60,441 nt of DNA from NCBI RefSeq assembly GCF_900142215.1, contig NZ_FRAC01000037.1, forward strand, positions 1-60,441, given 5' to 3'. The notes under the pieces are model-generated. The model had not been told where the DNA came from. It saw only the letters and a list, made by a program, of their open reading frames with translations, and did not search any database. Source of the DNA: Anaerocolumna jejuensis DSM 15929. GTDB lineage: Bacteria; Bacillota; Clostridia; Lachnospirales; Lachnospiraceae. Shown here one piece after another: positions 18,583 through 26,938 of this stretch (its first letter is position 1; each line of letters begins with the position of its first letter). Both the position numbers and the translations under genes were made by a program.

Positions 18583-19377
18583 GTGGACGAAATAGACAGG
18601 AAGATAATCTTTTTTGATATTGACGGTACTCTTTATGACCATGAATTAGGGGTTACGGAGCTTACAAAGCAGGCAATAAGGGAACTGATAGAGCGGGGGC
18701 ATATCCCGGTGATATGTACGGGCAGAGCCAGAGTGATGGTTCCTGATTACCTGACCGGACTGGGCTTTTCCGGAGTGGTGGCAGGTGCCGGAACCTATGT
18801 GGAATATCAGGGAAAGTTACTGCACAATAAGGTTATGGGACCGGAGTCGGGAGAAGAGACCATTACCCTATTGAGAGAATCAGGTATTCATTTTATTCTG
18901 GAAGGACCGGAATTCATCTATTTCGACAATGAGGACAGCTCAGAAGAATACCTGGAGTCTATTGAATTTTCAAAAAGGTATGCCAATGGCAGGACCAGAA
19001 CCATTGAGAAGAAAGACTATGTTATGAATAAGTTTACCTGTTTTCCTTCGGCGGACAGCTCTGTGGATATGGCCGCCCAAAAGCTGAAAGAGAAGTACCA
19101 TCTGATCTACCACATTGACGGTAATTTTGAAATGACACCAAAAGGCTATGATAAATCAACGGGAATACGGATATTTCTTGATAATCTTAAGGCAGACAGA
19201 GAAGATACCTATGCATTTGGAGACAGCACCAATGATATGGAGATGCTTTCCTATGTGCAGTACGGCATAGCGATGGGAAACAGCTATCCGGAAGTATTAA
19301 AGGCAGCAAAATACAAGACCTTATCCATTAAGGAAGATGGAATTTATTACGGACTTAAAAAGTTTGGATTAATATAA
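18583..19377 (+). CDS. Cof-type HAD-IIB phosphatase
   Basis: A 264-aa cytoplasmic phosphatase of the Cof/YidA group, which dephosphorylates sugar phosphates and similar metabolites. Motif I FFDIDGT has Asp12 and Asp14, and motif IV GDSTNDMEM lies near residue 220, with the C2 cap between them. The start is GTG 18583, the only usual start codon in frame before motif I. GGGAAGG ends only 2 nt before it, unusually close. The reading frame stays open back to the stop of the ABC gene. Confidence 0.85.
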   Translation: MDEIDRKIIFFDIDGTLYDHELGVTELTKQAIRELIERGHIPVICTGRARVMVPDYLTGLGFSGVVAGAGTYVEYQGKLLHNKVMGPESGEETITLLRESGIHFILEGPEFIYFDNEDSSEEYLESIEFSKRYANGRTRTIEKKDYVMNKFTCFPSADSSVDMAAQKLKEKYHLIYHIDGNFEMTPKGYDKSTGIRIFLDNLKADREDTYAFGDSTNDMEMLSYVQYGIAMGNSYPEVLKAAKYKTLSIKEDGIYYGLKKFGLI

Positions 19378-19488
19378 GCAAATCAGGGAACCATAATATG
19401 ATTTATTTCGTCTAATCTATGATAGTATACGAGGACTGTCAGGATTGGGCAGGGAAATCCTATCATCGTATATTAGGGGGACACTTAA

Positions 19489-20004
19489 ATGTACCAGGAA
19501 AATCAGGAGGTTTACGATATCGAAGCCTTGATGAGAAAATACGGTAACGATGTTTTACGGACAGCGTTCATGTACGTAAATGACAGTCATCTGGCGGAAG
19601 ATATTTTTCAGGAGGTATTTATAAAAGTAAACCAGAAGCTTTATACCTTCCAGGGGGAGAGCAGTATAAAAACATGGATTATTCGTATCACTATCAATGC
19701 CTGCAAAGATTATATAAAAAGTGCGTGGAACCAGAAGGTGACACCGCTTACGGAAGTTCATGAAAATACACTGTACAAAGAAGATGATTACAGCGCAGTG
19801 GAGCAGGAAGATGAAAACAGGATAATAAGAGATGCAGTAAAAGAGCTGCCCCAGAAATATAAAGACGTGTTGTTGTGCGTTTATTTTCAGGATATGACCG
19901 TAACAGAAACAGCCAAGCTTTTAGGAATAGCGGAAGGAACGGCAAAAAGCCGGTTATCCAGAGCAAAAGAGAAGCTAAAGCTTAGCCTTGAAGGGAGGAT
20001 ATGA
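19489..20004 (+). CDS. ECF-family RNA polymerase sigma factor
   Basis: A 171-aa sigma factor with region 2 (YVNDSHLAEDIFQEVFIKV) and a region 4 helix-turn-helix (TVTETAKLLGIAEGTAKSRLSRAKEKL). The start is ATG 19489 after TAGGGGGAC. Its stop lies next to the following membrane protein, which fits the role of cognate anti-sigma factor. Such pairs usually respond to envelope stress and often autoregulate. The 110-nt gap upstream could hold the autoregulated promoter, but I cannot assign it. Confidence 0.9.
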   Translation: MYQENQEVYDIEALMRKYGNDVLRTAFMYVNDSHLAEDIFQEVFIKVNQKLYTFQGESSIKTWIIRITINACKDYIKSAWNQKVTPLTEVHENTLYKEDDYSAVEQEDENRIIRDAVKELPQKYKDVLLCVYFQDMTVTETAKLLGIAEGTAKSRLSRAKEKLKLSLEGRI

Positions 20005-20006
20005 CA

Positions 20007-20894
20007 ATGGAAAAGAATATAACTGGCAAAAATCCTTCACCTGACAGGGATGATATGGAATTAAAAGGACATTTGAAAGCTTCCTTTGAAAGGGATAACA
20101 TTACCGTATCCGAAGACCTGATTCAAAGGACACTTTTAAAAATAAAGGAAACAGATGGCTCCGATAGGGATAGTGAACATACTTCCGGAAAGACTAAGAA
20201 TGAAAAAAGGTTTCCTGCTTTCAGATTTGCAGGAGCTGCCGCTGCCATACTTCTTCTTATAACTGCAGTGTGGATATACCAAAACAGTATGACAGGCTCG
20301 AAGACGAATAACGGCCTGGTGAACGACAAGATGAGTTATGGTATAGAATCAGCCCAGAGTGCGGATCCTTCCCTGACTGCCGATGCAAAAACAGAACGGA
20401 GTGCGGATAAGAAAATAACCGCTGCAGAAGGCGCCGCCGGCAGTGCTGCTGACCAAAGTGCCGGAGCGGAAGAGAAAAGCAGTAGTTTAACCGGCCAGGC
20501 AGATGAAGATGCTGGCACGAAATCGGATATGAAAATTACGATGAAAGCACCTCAGGTACTTTCAGAGCTTTATGCAATTGATACAAAGGATATACAATCC
20601 TTTATTCTGCAAAGGGAAAAGGAAAAGGACCGGAAAATGAGCATTGAAAGTGCCGGTAAGTTCTATAGTCTTTTAACAAATTACACAGTGCAGACTACGG
20701 ATAAGAAGGCCCCGGAAAGTTATATTTACTGCTTTGTAATAACTGGAAAAGAAAAGAAGGCCATTACCTTTGAATTTTATCAGGATAGTTTGGTAAATGT
20801 AACAGACAAGCGGACAGAAGAAGGTACCATAACCTATGCAATAGATAATGGAGAAGAATTATTAAGTAAGCTGGGAAATCTGATAAAAGAGTAA
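20007..20894 (+). CDS. Putative membrane anti-sigma factor
   Basis: A 295-aa single-pass protein. A cytoplasmic part of about 70 residues precedes one membrane segment (about 74-92, AGAAAAILLLITAVWIY). The outer part has an Ala/Asp/Lys/Ser-rich linker and a C-terminal domain of about 120 residues (VLSELYAIDTKDIQSFILQ onward). It shares no motif I can name; the role is inferred from position directly after the sigma gene. ATG 20007 lies 8 nt after GGAGG; ATG 20001, overlapping the sigma stop, is only 2 nt away and less likely. Confidence 0.7.
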   Translation: MEKNITGKNPSPDRDDMELKGHLKASFERDNITVSEDLIQRTLLKIKETDGSDRDSEHTSGKTKNEKRFPAFRFAGAAAAILLLITAVWIYQNSMTGSKTNNGLVNDKMSYGIESAQSADPSLTADAKTERSADKKITAAEGAAGSAADQSAGAEEKSSSLTGQADEDAGTKSDMKITMKAPQVLSELYAIDTKDIQSFILQREKEKDRKMSIESAGKFYSLLTNYTVQTTDKKAPESYIYCFVITGKEKKAITFEFYQDSLVNVTDKRTEEGTITYAIDNGEELLSKLGNLIKE

Positions 20895-20899
20895 AAAAT

Positions 20900-20936
20900 A
20901 AGAAAAGGAATTTACCACAGTAAATTCCTTTTCTTC
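20900..20936. terminator. Bidirectional terminator
   Basis: AAGAAAAGGAATTTAC pairs perfectly with GTAAATTCCTTTTCTT around a 4-nt loop. It sits between two convergent genes and has A/T tracts on both sides. Confidence 0.92.
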
Positions 20937-20938
20937 TA

Positions 20939-21205
20939 TTATTCTTCAACTGTATCTTTTACTTCTTCTTTTTCGGCACTTTCTGGTTCTCCGGAAGTAA
21001 TATTTATTGAGACATATTCTCTGGTCTCTTTTTTGTCAGCGGCGGGAGTATCTTCTTCCGTATCGAAGTCCTCGAAATCATCTTCAAAATCGTCGAAATC
21101 ATCTGCAGAATCCTTATTTAGGATATTTTTGTACAGATAATAAGCACCGCAGGCCAATGTAGCGATGGAGACAGTACCAAATAAAATTTTACCGAATTTC
21201 TTCAT
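20939..21205 (-). CDS. Small acidic membrane-anchored protein
   Basis: An 88-aa protein. The N-terminus is basic then hydrophobic (MKKFGKILFGTVSIATLACGAYYLY), giving one membrane segment. It is followed by a very acidic Asp/Glu/Phe stretch (near 34-52) and a Lys/Glu-rich tail. I do not recognise the family. The start is the ATG complementary to 21203-21205, 10 nt after AAAGGAAG; an upstream in-frame ATG is only 1 nt from that site. It converges on the ECF/anti-sigma genes, and palindromic repeats lie upstream. Confidence 0.7.
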   Translation of the reverse strand: MKKFGKILFGTVSIATLACGAYYLYKNILNKDSADDFDDFEDDFEDFDTEEDTPAADKKETREYVSINITSGEPESAEKEEVKDTVEE

Positions 21206-21300
21206 AATGAACATACTTCCTTTCAGTTTACAGTATATGCATATGCTAATTAAAATTATACACACAAAGAAATGCTAATCTGACTGATTCACTCTTATAT

Positions 21301-21450
21301 TTATTGCATACCGCAGACTTGTCTGTGGTACTGCTATAGATAATGGAGTGTGAAAGCGTTTTTCTTTCGCACATGCTCCCATTGCATACCGCAGATTTGT
21401 CTGTGGTACTGCCGTAGATAATGAGTGTGAAAGTGCTTTCCCTTCACACT
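21301..21450 (-). repeat. Two tandem 78-bp units of the dispersed palindromic repeat, minus orientation
   Basis: ATTGCATA recurs at 21303 and 21381. Each unit contains the hairpin CCGCAGACTTGTCTGTGG plus a GTGTGAAAG/CTTTC hairpin. It is nearly identical to 1-85. The rest of the 373-nt gap between the small membrane protein gene and sfsA (21206-21578) is AT-rich and presumably holds divergent promoters; TATAAT is visible at 21531-21536 before sfsA. Confidence 0.85.
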
Positions 21451-21578
21451 TCATTATAAGACAAGTTTAAATAAAAGAAAAGTAAAATTTACTAAATAAA
21501 ATAGATATTGCCGGGAAATTACAGAAATGCTATAATAAATCACGCACAGTAAGATTTGGTATTCACGAAAGGAGAAAA

Positions 21579-22262
21579 ATGAGGTATAACAATATTAAGA
21601 CAGGAATCTTCGTTTCGCGTCCCAACCGCTTCATTGCATATGTTAAAATCGATGGCATTGCTGAAAAATGCCACGTTAAAAATACAGGCCGCTGCAGAGA
21701 GCTTTTGATACCGGGGGTTACCGTTTATCTGGAAGAGGCTCATAATCCGAACCGCAGTACCAAATATTCTTTGGTAGCCGTACAAAAAGGCGCACAGCTC
21801 ATTAATATGGATTCCCAGGCACCCAATAAGGTAGTTTATGAGTGGCTGCAGGAAGGAAATTTATTAAAGGATGCTGTAAAGATAAAGCCGGAACAGGTGT
21901 ATAAAAACTCAAGATTTGATTTTTATATGGAAACACCTGAAAGAAAAGCATTTATGGAAGTGAAAGGAGTAACACTGGAAGAGGAGGGAGTCTTACTTTT
22001 CCCGGACGCACCTACCGAGAGGGGCGTTAAGCATATCCATGAGCTGTGTGACTGCATACAGGAAGGATATGACGCTTATATTATGTTTGTGATACAAATG
22101 GAAAATGCAAAATTTTTCAAACCGAATGACAGGACTCATAAAGAATTCGGAGAAGCCTTGCGTAAGGCGGACAGCCAGGGTGTAAAGATAATAGCTATGA
22201 ATTGTAAGGTACATACGGATAGTTTGGCACTTAAGGAGCAGGTGCCGGTAATGCTTTCATGA
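21579..22262 (+). CDS. sfsA: DNA/RNA nuclease SfsA
   Basis: A 227-aa protein of the SfsA family (sugar fermentation stimulation protein). It has an N-terminal OB-like region (RCRELLIPGVTVYLEE) and a PD-(D/E)XK nuclease-like fold (FDFYMETPERKAFMEVKGVTL, with the Asp and E-V-K). It was first tied to maltose metabolism in E. coli; the biochemical role is not settled. The start is ATG 21579 after AAAGGAG. Confidence 0.92.
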   Translation: MRYNNIKTGIFVSRPNRFIAYVKIDGIAEKCHVKNTGRCRELLIPGVTVYLEEAHNPNRSTKYSLVAVQKGAQLINMDSQAPNKVVYEWLQEGNLLKDAVKIKPEQVYKNSRFDFYMETPERKAFMEVKGVTLEEEGVLLFPDAPTERGVKHIHELCDCIQEGYDAYIMFVIQMENAKFFKPNDRTHKEFGEALRKADSQGVKIIAMNCKVHTDSLALKEQVPVMLS

Positions 22263-22319
22263 CATGGAATATTTTACTTGAACGGAAAATGAATACTATG
22301 GACCAAAGGAGAAAATGAT

Positions 22320-22712
22320 ATGTACGAGATGAAGGATGAATACTACATTGGTGTAAAAGCAATTGATATGCAGCATAAGGAATTATTTCGTATTGCAGAT
22401 GAAGCGTACACATTATTAAAGGAAGAATTTATTGCCGATAAGTTTGATGATATCGTAGCCATTATTATAGGGTTAAAAGAATATGCCATACAGCATTTTG
22501 CAGACGAAGAGGCTTATATGCAAAGCATCGGCTATAAGAAATTCCTGTCCCATAAGACAGAGCATGAAGATTTTATTGAGAAAGTAAACAGCATTGATTT
22601 TGACAGTATGGACCATAACCAGACGGGAACGCTGCTGGATATTATGAGCTTTTTAAATGACTGGCTGGTTCATCATATTCTTGAAAAGGATAAATTAATC
22701 GGAACCTTATAA
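22320..22712 (+). CDS. Bacteriohemerythrin
   Basis: A 130-aa four-helix bundle protein with a non-haem di-iron site that binds O2, used for oxygen sensing or scavenging in anaerobes. Iron ligands can be followed: H19 (DMQHKELF), QHFADEE near 58-63, SHKTEHEDF near 77-82, and HHILEKD at the end. Length and spacing match the stand-alone form. The start is ATG 22320 with AAAGGAGAA upstream. It is cytoplasmic, with no partner domain. Confidence 0.93.
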   Translation: MYEMKDEYYIGVKAIDMQHKELFRIADEAYTLLKEEFIADKFDDIVAIIIGLKEYAIQHFADEEAYMQSIGYKKFLSHKTEHEDFIEKVNSIDFDSMDHNQTGTLLDIMSFLNDWLVHHILEKDKLIGTL

Positions 22713-22715
22713 AGG

Positions 22716-22874
22716 ATTGAAAAAGCGTTGCATTTTTAATCTTTCTATTTAAGCAGTATCACAAGCTTGCTTGTGATACTGCATGGGGATTAATGTGAAA
22801 ATTAGAAAACAATTTTCGCATTCTATTTGGGCAGTTTTGCAGGTGAACCTGCGAAATGCATGGAGGTTAATGTG
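22716..22874 (+). repeat. Two units of the palindromic repeat ending in a gene start
   Basis: Unit 1 has the near-perfect hairpin GCAGTATCACAAGC...GCTTGTGATACTGC (22756-22784), then ATGGGGATTAATGTGAAA. Unit 2 has GGCAGTTTTGCAGGTGAACC...TGCA, then ATGGAGGTTAATGTGAA. The GGAGG and the GTG start of the next gene are therefore part of the repeat sequence, since both units carry the same tail. Confidence 0.85.
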
Positions 22875-24086
22875 AATATAGGTTTATTTACAGAAACATA
22901 TTACCCTGAAATAAATGGGGTTGCCAACTCGGTATTTATGCTGAAAAGAGAGCTGGAAGCATTGGGACATACTGTATACGTGTTTACAACCACAACTCCC
23001 GGTTCTCCGGAATATGAATATAATGTCTTTCGTGTGCCCAGTCTTCCCTTTATATTGATTACAGAAAGACGTATTGGAATGTTCTATCTGCCGAAGCTGG
23101 CTGGAATTATTAAGAAATTAAATCTGGATATTATCCATACCCATACGGAATTTTCATTGGGCATATTCGGGAGAATCATGGCAAAGGAATTAAGGATTCC
23201 CATGATACACACCTATCATACAATATATGAGGATTATACCCATTATCTGACTCATGTTAAGACTATTGACGCAAGAGCAAAGTCCCTTGCCAGAATCTTC
23301 TCAAAGGTCAGCTGTAATACGGTAGCCCATGTTATTGTGCCGACGGATAAAGTAAAGGAACTCCTTCAAAAGTACAGTGTCCATAGAGAGATTTCTGTTA
23401 TACCTACGGGAGTGGACCTGAAGAAATTCGACCCGTCCCTTTATGAGCAAAAGGATATTGACAGGATAAAAATGGATTATGGAATTGAGAAAGAGGAAAA
23501 AGTCATCCTTTATATTGGCAGGGTTTCCAAGGAGAAAAATATCGTAGAAATTATAAATGCAATGAAGGCATACATGAAGGAAAGAACGGATGTAAAATTC
23601 CTGATAATAGGCGGAGGCCCGGAAGCGGAAGGATTGCATTCCAGAACCAGGGAGCTTAAGCTGGAGGATAAAGTCATATTTGGCGGTGCAAAGCCCTGGG
23701 ATATGATTGGCCTGTATTACCAGCTGGGAGATGTATTTGTAAGTGCCTCTCAAAGCGAAACCCAGGGCTTAACCTATATAGAAGCCATGGCAGCAGGACT
23801 TCCTGCCGTTGCAAAGGAAGACGACTGCTTAAATGATATTCTGATAAACGGAGTAAACGGCTATAAGTTTAACAATGAAAAGGAATTGACAAGCGGACTT
23901 GATAAGGTGCTTTTTACAGATAAAGAGACTCCTTACGGCGAAAATGCCAGAAAGCTGATGCAGAAGTTTTCTACGGAAGCCTTTGGAAAAAGTGTGGAAG
24001 CAGTTTATCTGGAAGTATTGGAAAAGGGCCATTCTTTGGAGCAGACGGATTCCCTGGAAAACAAGAAAATCAACTACCTGTTTTAA
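22872..24086 (+). CDS. GT4-family glycosyltransferase
   Basis: A 404-aa retaining glycosyltransferase of the GT-B fold. The N-terminus NIGLFTETYYPEINGVANSV and the C-terminal SETQGLTYIEAMAAGLP (E-x7-E nucleotide-sugar motif) match the bacterial 1,2-diacylglycerol glucosyltransferase group, so glycolipid synthesis at the membrane is the likely job. The exact sugar and acceptor are inference. The start is GTG 22872, 5 nt after GGAGG, both inside a dispersed repeat. ATG 22860 in frame overlaps the ribosome binding site. Confidence 0.87.
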   Translation: MNIGLFTETYYPEINGVANSVFMLKRELEALGHTVYVFTTTTPGSPEYEYNVFRVPSLPFILITERRIGMFYLPKLAGIIKKLNLDIIHTHTEFSLGIFGRIMAKELRIPMIHTYHTIYEDYTHYLTHVKTIDARAKSLARIFSKVSCNTVAHVIVPTDKVKELLQKYSVHREISVIPTGVDLKKFDPSLYEQKDIDRIKMDYGIEKEEKVILYIGRVSKEKNIVEIINAMKAYMKERTDVKFLIIGGGPEAEGLHSRTRELKLEDKVIFGGAKPWDMIGLYYQLGDVFVSASQSETQGLTYIEAMAAGLPAVAKEDDCLNDILINGVNGYKFNNEKELTSGLDKVLFTDKETPYGENARKLMQKFSTEAFGKSVEAVYLEVLEKGHSLEQTDSLENKKINYLF

Positions 24087-24150
24087 ATCCGGAGCAGACC
24101 TGAAATTTACAGCAGATCTCAAATTTCCCCGGAGGACCTCAAAATTCCAC

Positions 24151-24178
24151 TTGACAAAATAATGGGGAATGCTATAAT
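24151..24178 (+). promoter_or_regulatory. Sigma-A promoter for the thrS leader
   Basis: TTGACA (24151-24156), 16-bp spacer, TATAAT (24173-24178), directly upstream of the T-box leader. Confidence 0.85.
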
Positions 24179-24184
24179 GAGGTT

Positions 24185-24432
24185 TATCAAGAAGAAAAAG
24201 CTTTGACGAGACAAGTAAGATGTGAAATGTTACAGAGAAGGATATGATATGCTGAGAATGTCCTATCAGGAAACATCCGAAGACTACCTCTGAGTGGCTC
24301 TAATCCAGCCCGGCTGATGCCGTTATCATCAAATGAAGTGGGAATTTACAATCCAATGAGGGTGGAACCGCGAGATATATGCTCGTCCCTTTCGTACTGT
24401 ATAAAGCAGTCGAAAGAGATGGGCTTTTTTGA
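24185..24432 (+). promoter_or_regulatory. T-box leader of thrS
   Basis: The T-box sequence AATGAGGGTGGAACCGCG (24355-24372) is the conserved site that pairs with the tRNA acceptor end. It is followed by a terminator built from CCCTTTCG...CGAAAGAG...GGGC and a T-run ending near 24430. Stem I lies upstream; ACT/ACC at 24283-24288 are candidate Thr specifier codons. Uncharged tRNA-Thr would favour the antiterminator and thrS expression. Confidence 0.92.
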
Positions 24433-24466
24433 TGCTTTTACAGAGGTTGGAAGGAAATATGAAGAA

Positions 24467-24560
24467 TGAAAGGATGCCATACAATGATTCTTTCAACCTG
24501 TTTTAATTATGGCAATACCGCAATTTAATAAACGGTATACAATGGGTGCAATTATGAAAA
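24467..24560 (+). repeat. Dispersed palindromic repeat copy at the thrS start
   Basis: GAAAGGATGCCA-n6-GATTCTTTCAAC, then GTTTTA and GGCAATACCGCA, matches 35038-35095 almost base for base. The second palindrome arm CGGTATACAATGGGTGCAATTATGAAAA aligns with the tail of the other copies. The thrS start codon falls in this tail. Confidence 0.75.
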
Positions 24561-26512
24561 TTACATTAAAAGACGGATCAGTAAAAGAATATGAAAGCCA
24601 GATGGCTATTATTGATATCGCAAAGGATATCAGTGAAGGCCTTGCAAGAATTGCCTGTGCTGCAGAGCTTGACGGCAAGGTAGTGGACCTTAGGACAGTA
24701 GTAGAGAAGGACAGTCAGTTAAGTATTCTGACCTTTGAAGACGAGGGCGGCAAGGCGGCCTACAGGCATACTACCTCCCATGTACTGGCAGAGGCGGTAA
24801 AGCACCTGTATCCTGGTGCAAAGCTGGCAATCGGACCTTCCATCGACACTGGATTTTACTATGATTTCGATGTGGAGCCCTTTGACAGGGCAGCTCTGGA
24901 TAGTTTAGAGAAGGAAATGAAGAAAATCATTAAGGAAGGTGCTGAGATTAAGCGCTTTACCCTTCCCAGAGAAGAAGCCATACGCTTTATGGAAGAAAGA
25001 CAGGAGCCCTATAAGGTAGAATTGATTAAGGATTTACCCGAGGGAGAAGAAATCTCCTTCTACAGCCAGGGTGAATTTACGGACCTTTGCGCAGGCCCTC
25101 ATTTAATGAGTACAAAGGGAATTAAGGCAATCAAATTAATCTCCTCCTCCGGTGCTTATTGGAGAGGCTCTGAGAAAAATAAAATGTTGACCAGAGTATA
25201 CGGAACAGCCTATACCAAGAATGCGGATTTGGAGGCTTATCTTGAGCATCTGGAGGACATAAAGAGACGTGACCATAATAAACTTGGCCGTGAAATGGAG
25301 CTCTTTACCACGGTTGATGTTATCGGCCAGGGGCTTCCCCTTCTCATGCCTAACGGTGTAAAAATCATCCAGACACTGCAAAGATGGATTGAAGACGAAG
25401 AAGATAAGAGAGGCTATGTCAGAACCAAAACACCTCTTATGGCAAAGAGTGATCTATATAAGATATCCGGACACTGGGACCATTACAAAGAAGGCATGTT
25501 TGTCCTGGGGGATGAGGAAAAAGACAAGGAAGTATATGCCCTTCGCCCCATGACCTGTCCTTTCCAGTACTATGTATATAAATCAGCACAGAGGTCCTAC
25601 CGTGACCTGCCTTTACGCTATGGTGAGACTTCTACCCTGTTCCGTAATGAGGACTCCGGTGAAATGCACGGACTTACACGTGTCCGCCAGTTCACCATTT
25701 CCGAAGGACATCTGATTGTAAGGCCTGACCAGATGGATGAGGAATTCAAAGGCTGCCTTGACCTTGCAAGATACTGCTTAAGTACCCTTGGCCTGGAAGA
25801 AGACGTAACCTACCGTCTTTCCAAGTGGGACCCCAATAACAAAGAAAAATACATCGGTACGGAAGAAATCTGGGAAGAAACCCAGGGAAGAATCCGTAAT
25901 GTATTAACGGAACTGAACATTCCTTTTACAGAAGAAGAAGGGGAAGCTGCTTTTTATGGCCCTAAGGTAGATATTCAGGCAAAGAATGTGTACGGTAAGG
26001 AAGATACGATGATAACCATCCAGTGGGATGCCATTATTGCAGAACAGTTTGATATGTACTATATTGACCAGAACGGTGAGAAGAAACGCCCTTACATCAT
26101 CCACAGAACCAGTTTGGGATGCTATGAAAGAACTCTTGCATGGCTCATAGAGAAGTATGCCGGACAGTTCCCTACCTGGCTGTGTCCGGAACAGGTAAGA
26201 GTACTTCCCATCTCTGAAAAATACCATGAATATGCTAAGAAGGTGGAAGCAGAGTTAAAGGATAACGGAGTCCGCTGCAGTGTTGATGAGCGTGCGGAGA
26301 AAATCGGATATAAGATTCGTGAAGCCAGACTTGACCGTGTTCCTTACCTTCTTGTGGTGGGACAGAAGGAAGAGGAAGAAGGTAAAGTGTCCGTAAGAAG
26401 CCGTTACCTCGGTGATGAAGGACAAAAGGAGCTTTCCGTATTTGTAAATGATATCTGCAAGGAAATCAGAACAAAGGAAATCAGAAAGATTGAAGTAGAG
26501 CAGCAGGCATAA
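24554..26512 (+). CDS. thrS: Threonyl-tRNA synthetase
   Basis: Charges tRNA-Thr. The 652 aa give full-length bacterial architecture: TGS domain (MKITLKDGSVKEYES), editing domain with HTTSHVLAEAV and the CAGPHLMST motif, class II catalytic core (motif 2 FRNEDSGEMHGLTRVRQF, motif 3 HRTSLGCYER) and an anticodon-binding domain. I prefer ATG 24554, which begins the TGS domain and follows GGGTG. ATG 24509 in frame lies in repeat sequence without a ribosome binding site. Control by the upstream T-box is clear. Confidence 0.96.
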   Translation: MKITLKDGSVKEYESQMAIIDIAKDISEGLARIACAAELDGKVVDLRTVVEKDSQLSILTFEDEGGKAAYRHTTSHVLAEAVKHLYPGAKLAIGPSIDTGFYYDFDVEPFDRAALDSLEKEMKKIIKEGAEIKRFTLPREEAIRFMEERQEPYKVELIKDLPEGEEISFYSQGEFTDLCAGPHLMSTKGIKAIKLISSSGAYWRGSEKNKMLTRVYGTAYTKNADLEAYLEHLEDIKRRDHNKLGREMELFTTVDVIGQGLPLLMPNGVKIIQTLQRWIEDEEDKRGYVRTKTPLMAKSDLYKISGHWDHYKEGMFVLGDEEKDKEVYALRPMTCPFQYYVYKSAQRSYRDLPLRYGETSTLFRNEDSGEMHGLTRVRQFTISEGHLIVRPDQMDEEFKGCLDLARYCLSTLGLEEDVTYRLSKWDPNNKEKYIGTEEIWEETQGRIRNVLTELNIPFTEEEGEAAFYGPKVDIQAKNVYGKEDTMITIQWDAIIAEQFDMYYIDQNGEKKRPYIIHRTSLGCYERTLAWLIEKYAGQFPTWLCPEQVRVLPISEKYHEYAKKVEAELKDNGVRCSVDERAEKIGYKIREARLDRVPYLLVVGQKEEEEGKVSVRSRYLGDEGQKELSVFVNDICKEIRTKEIRKIEVEQQA

Positions 26513-26676
26513 TATGAGGAAGCAAGGTTAAATACAGTAAATAAAATTTCATGAGTAGCTTATAGATATTATAGCTTACAATAAATAGCTTATGAAACAA
26601 ATAGCTTATGAAATGAAAAGCTCATGAAATCAAAAGTATTCATGAAATAAACAGTTCTTAAAATAAACAGGAATCG
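26513..26676. repeat. Degenerate short tandem repeats downstream of thrS
   Basis: Variants of ATAGCTTATGAAA recur at about 26550-26665 with irregular spacing, drifting in sequence toward the 3' end. There is no ORF. This is the first half of a 426-nt gap before nfo; the second half holds the terminator at 26677. Confidence 0.5.
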
Positions 26677-26775
26677 AAGAGATGCTCCATCTCTTTTCCA
26701 CGCACCTTTTGAAGCTTATTAGTAAATCTTTCAAAGTGTGCAGGAAGGAAAGACATGGAGCCTCTTTTGTTTTAT
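26677..26775 (+). terminator. Long imperfect hairpin terminator of thrS
   Basis: AGAGATGCTCCATCTCTTTTCC pairs imperfectly with GGAAGGAAAGACATGGAGCC, with inner pairing GCAC-CTTTTGAAG / CTTTCAAAGTGTGC, followed by TCTTTTGTTTT. It could also be an attenuator, but no leader peptide is evident. Confidence 0.6.
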
Positions 26776-26938
26776 TGAAAAGGGAAATAAACTCAGTTAA
26801 TAGAATGACTTTTTGAAGTTGCAAATAAAATACAGCTAACAGAATAATATATCCCAACTGTCAATGAAGTATAGGGGCAGGAAAAGAAACAGATACTCTA
26901 CAGAATGGATTAACAGGAATCAGAAAGCAGAAGAGAGA

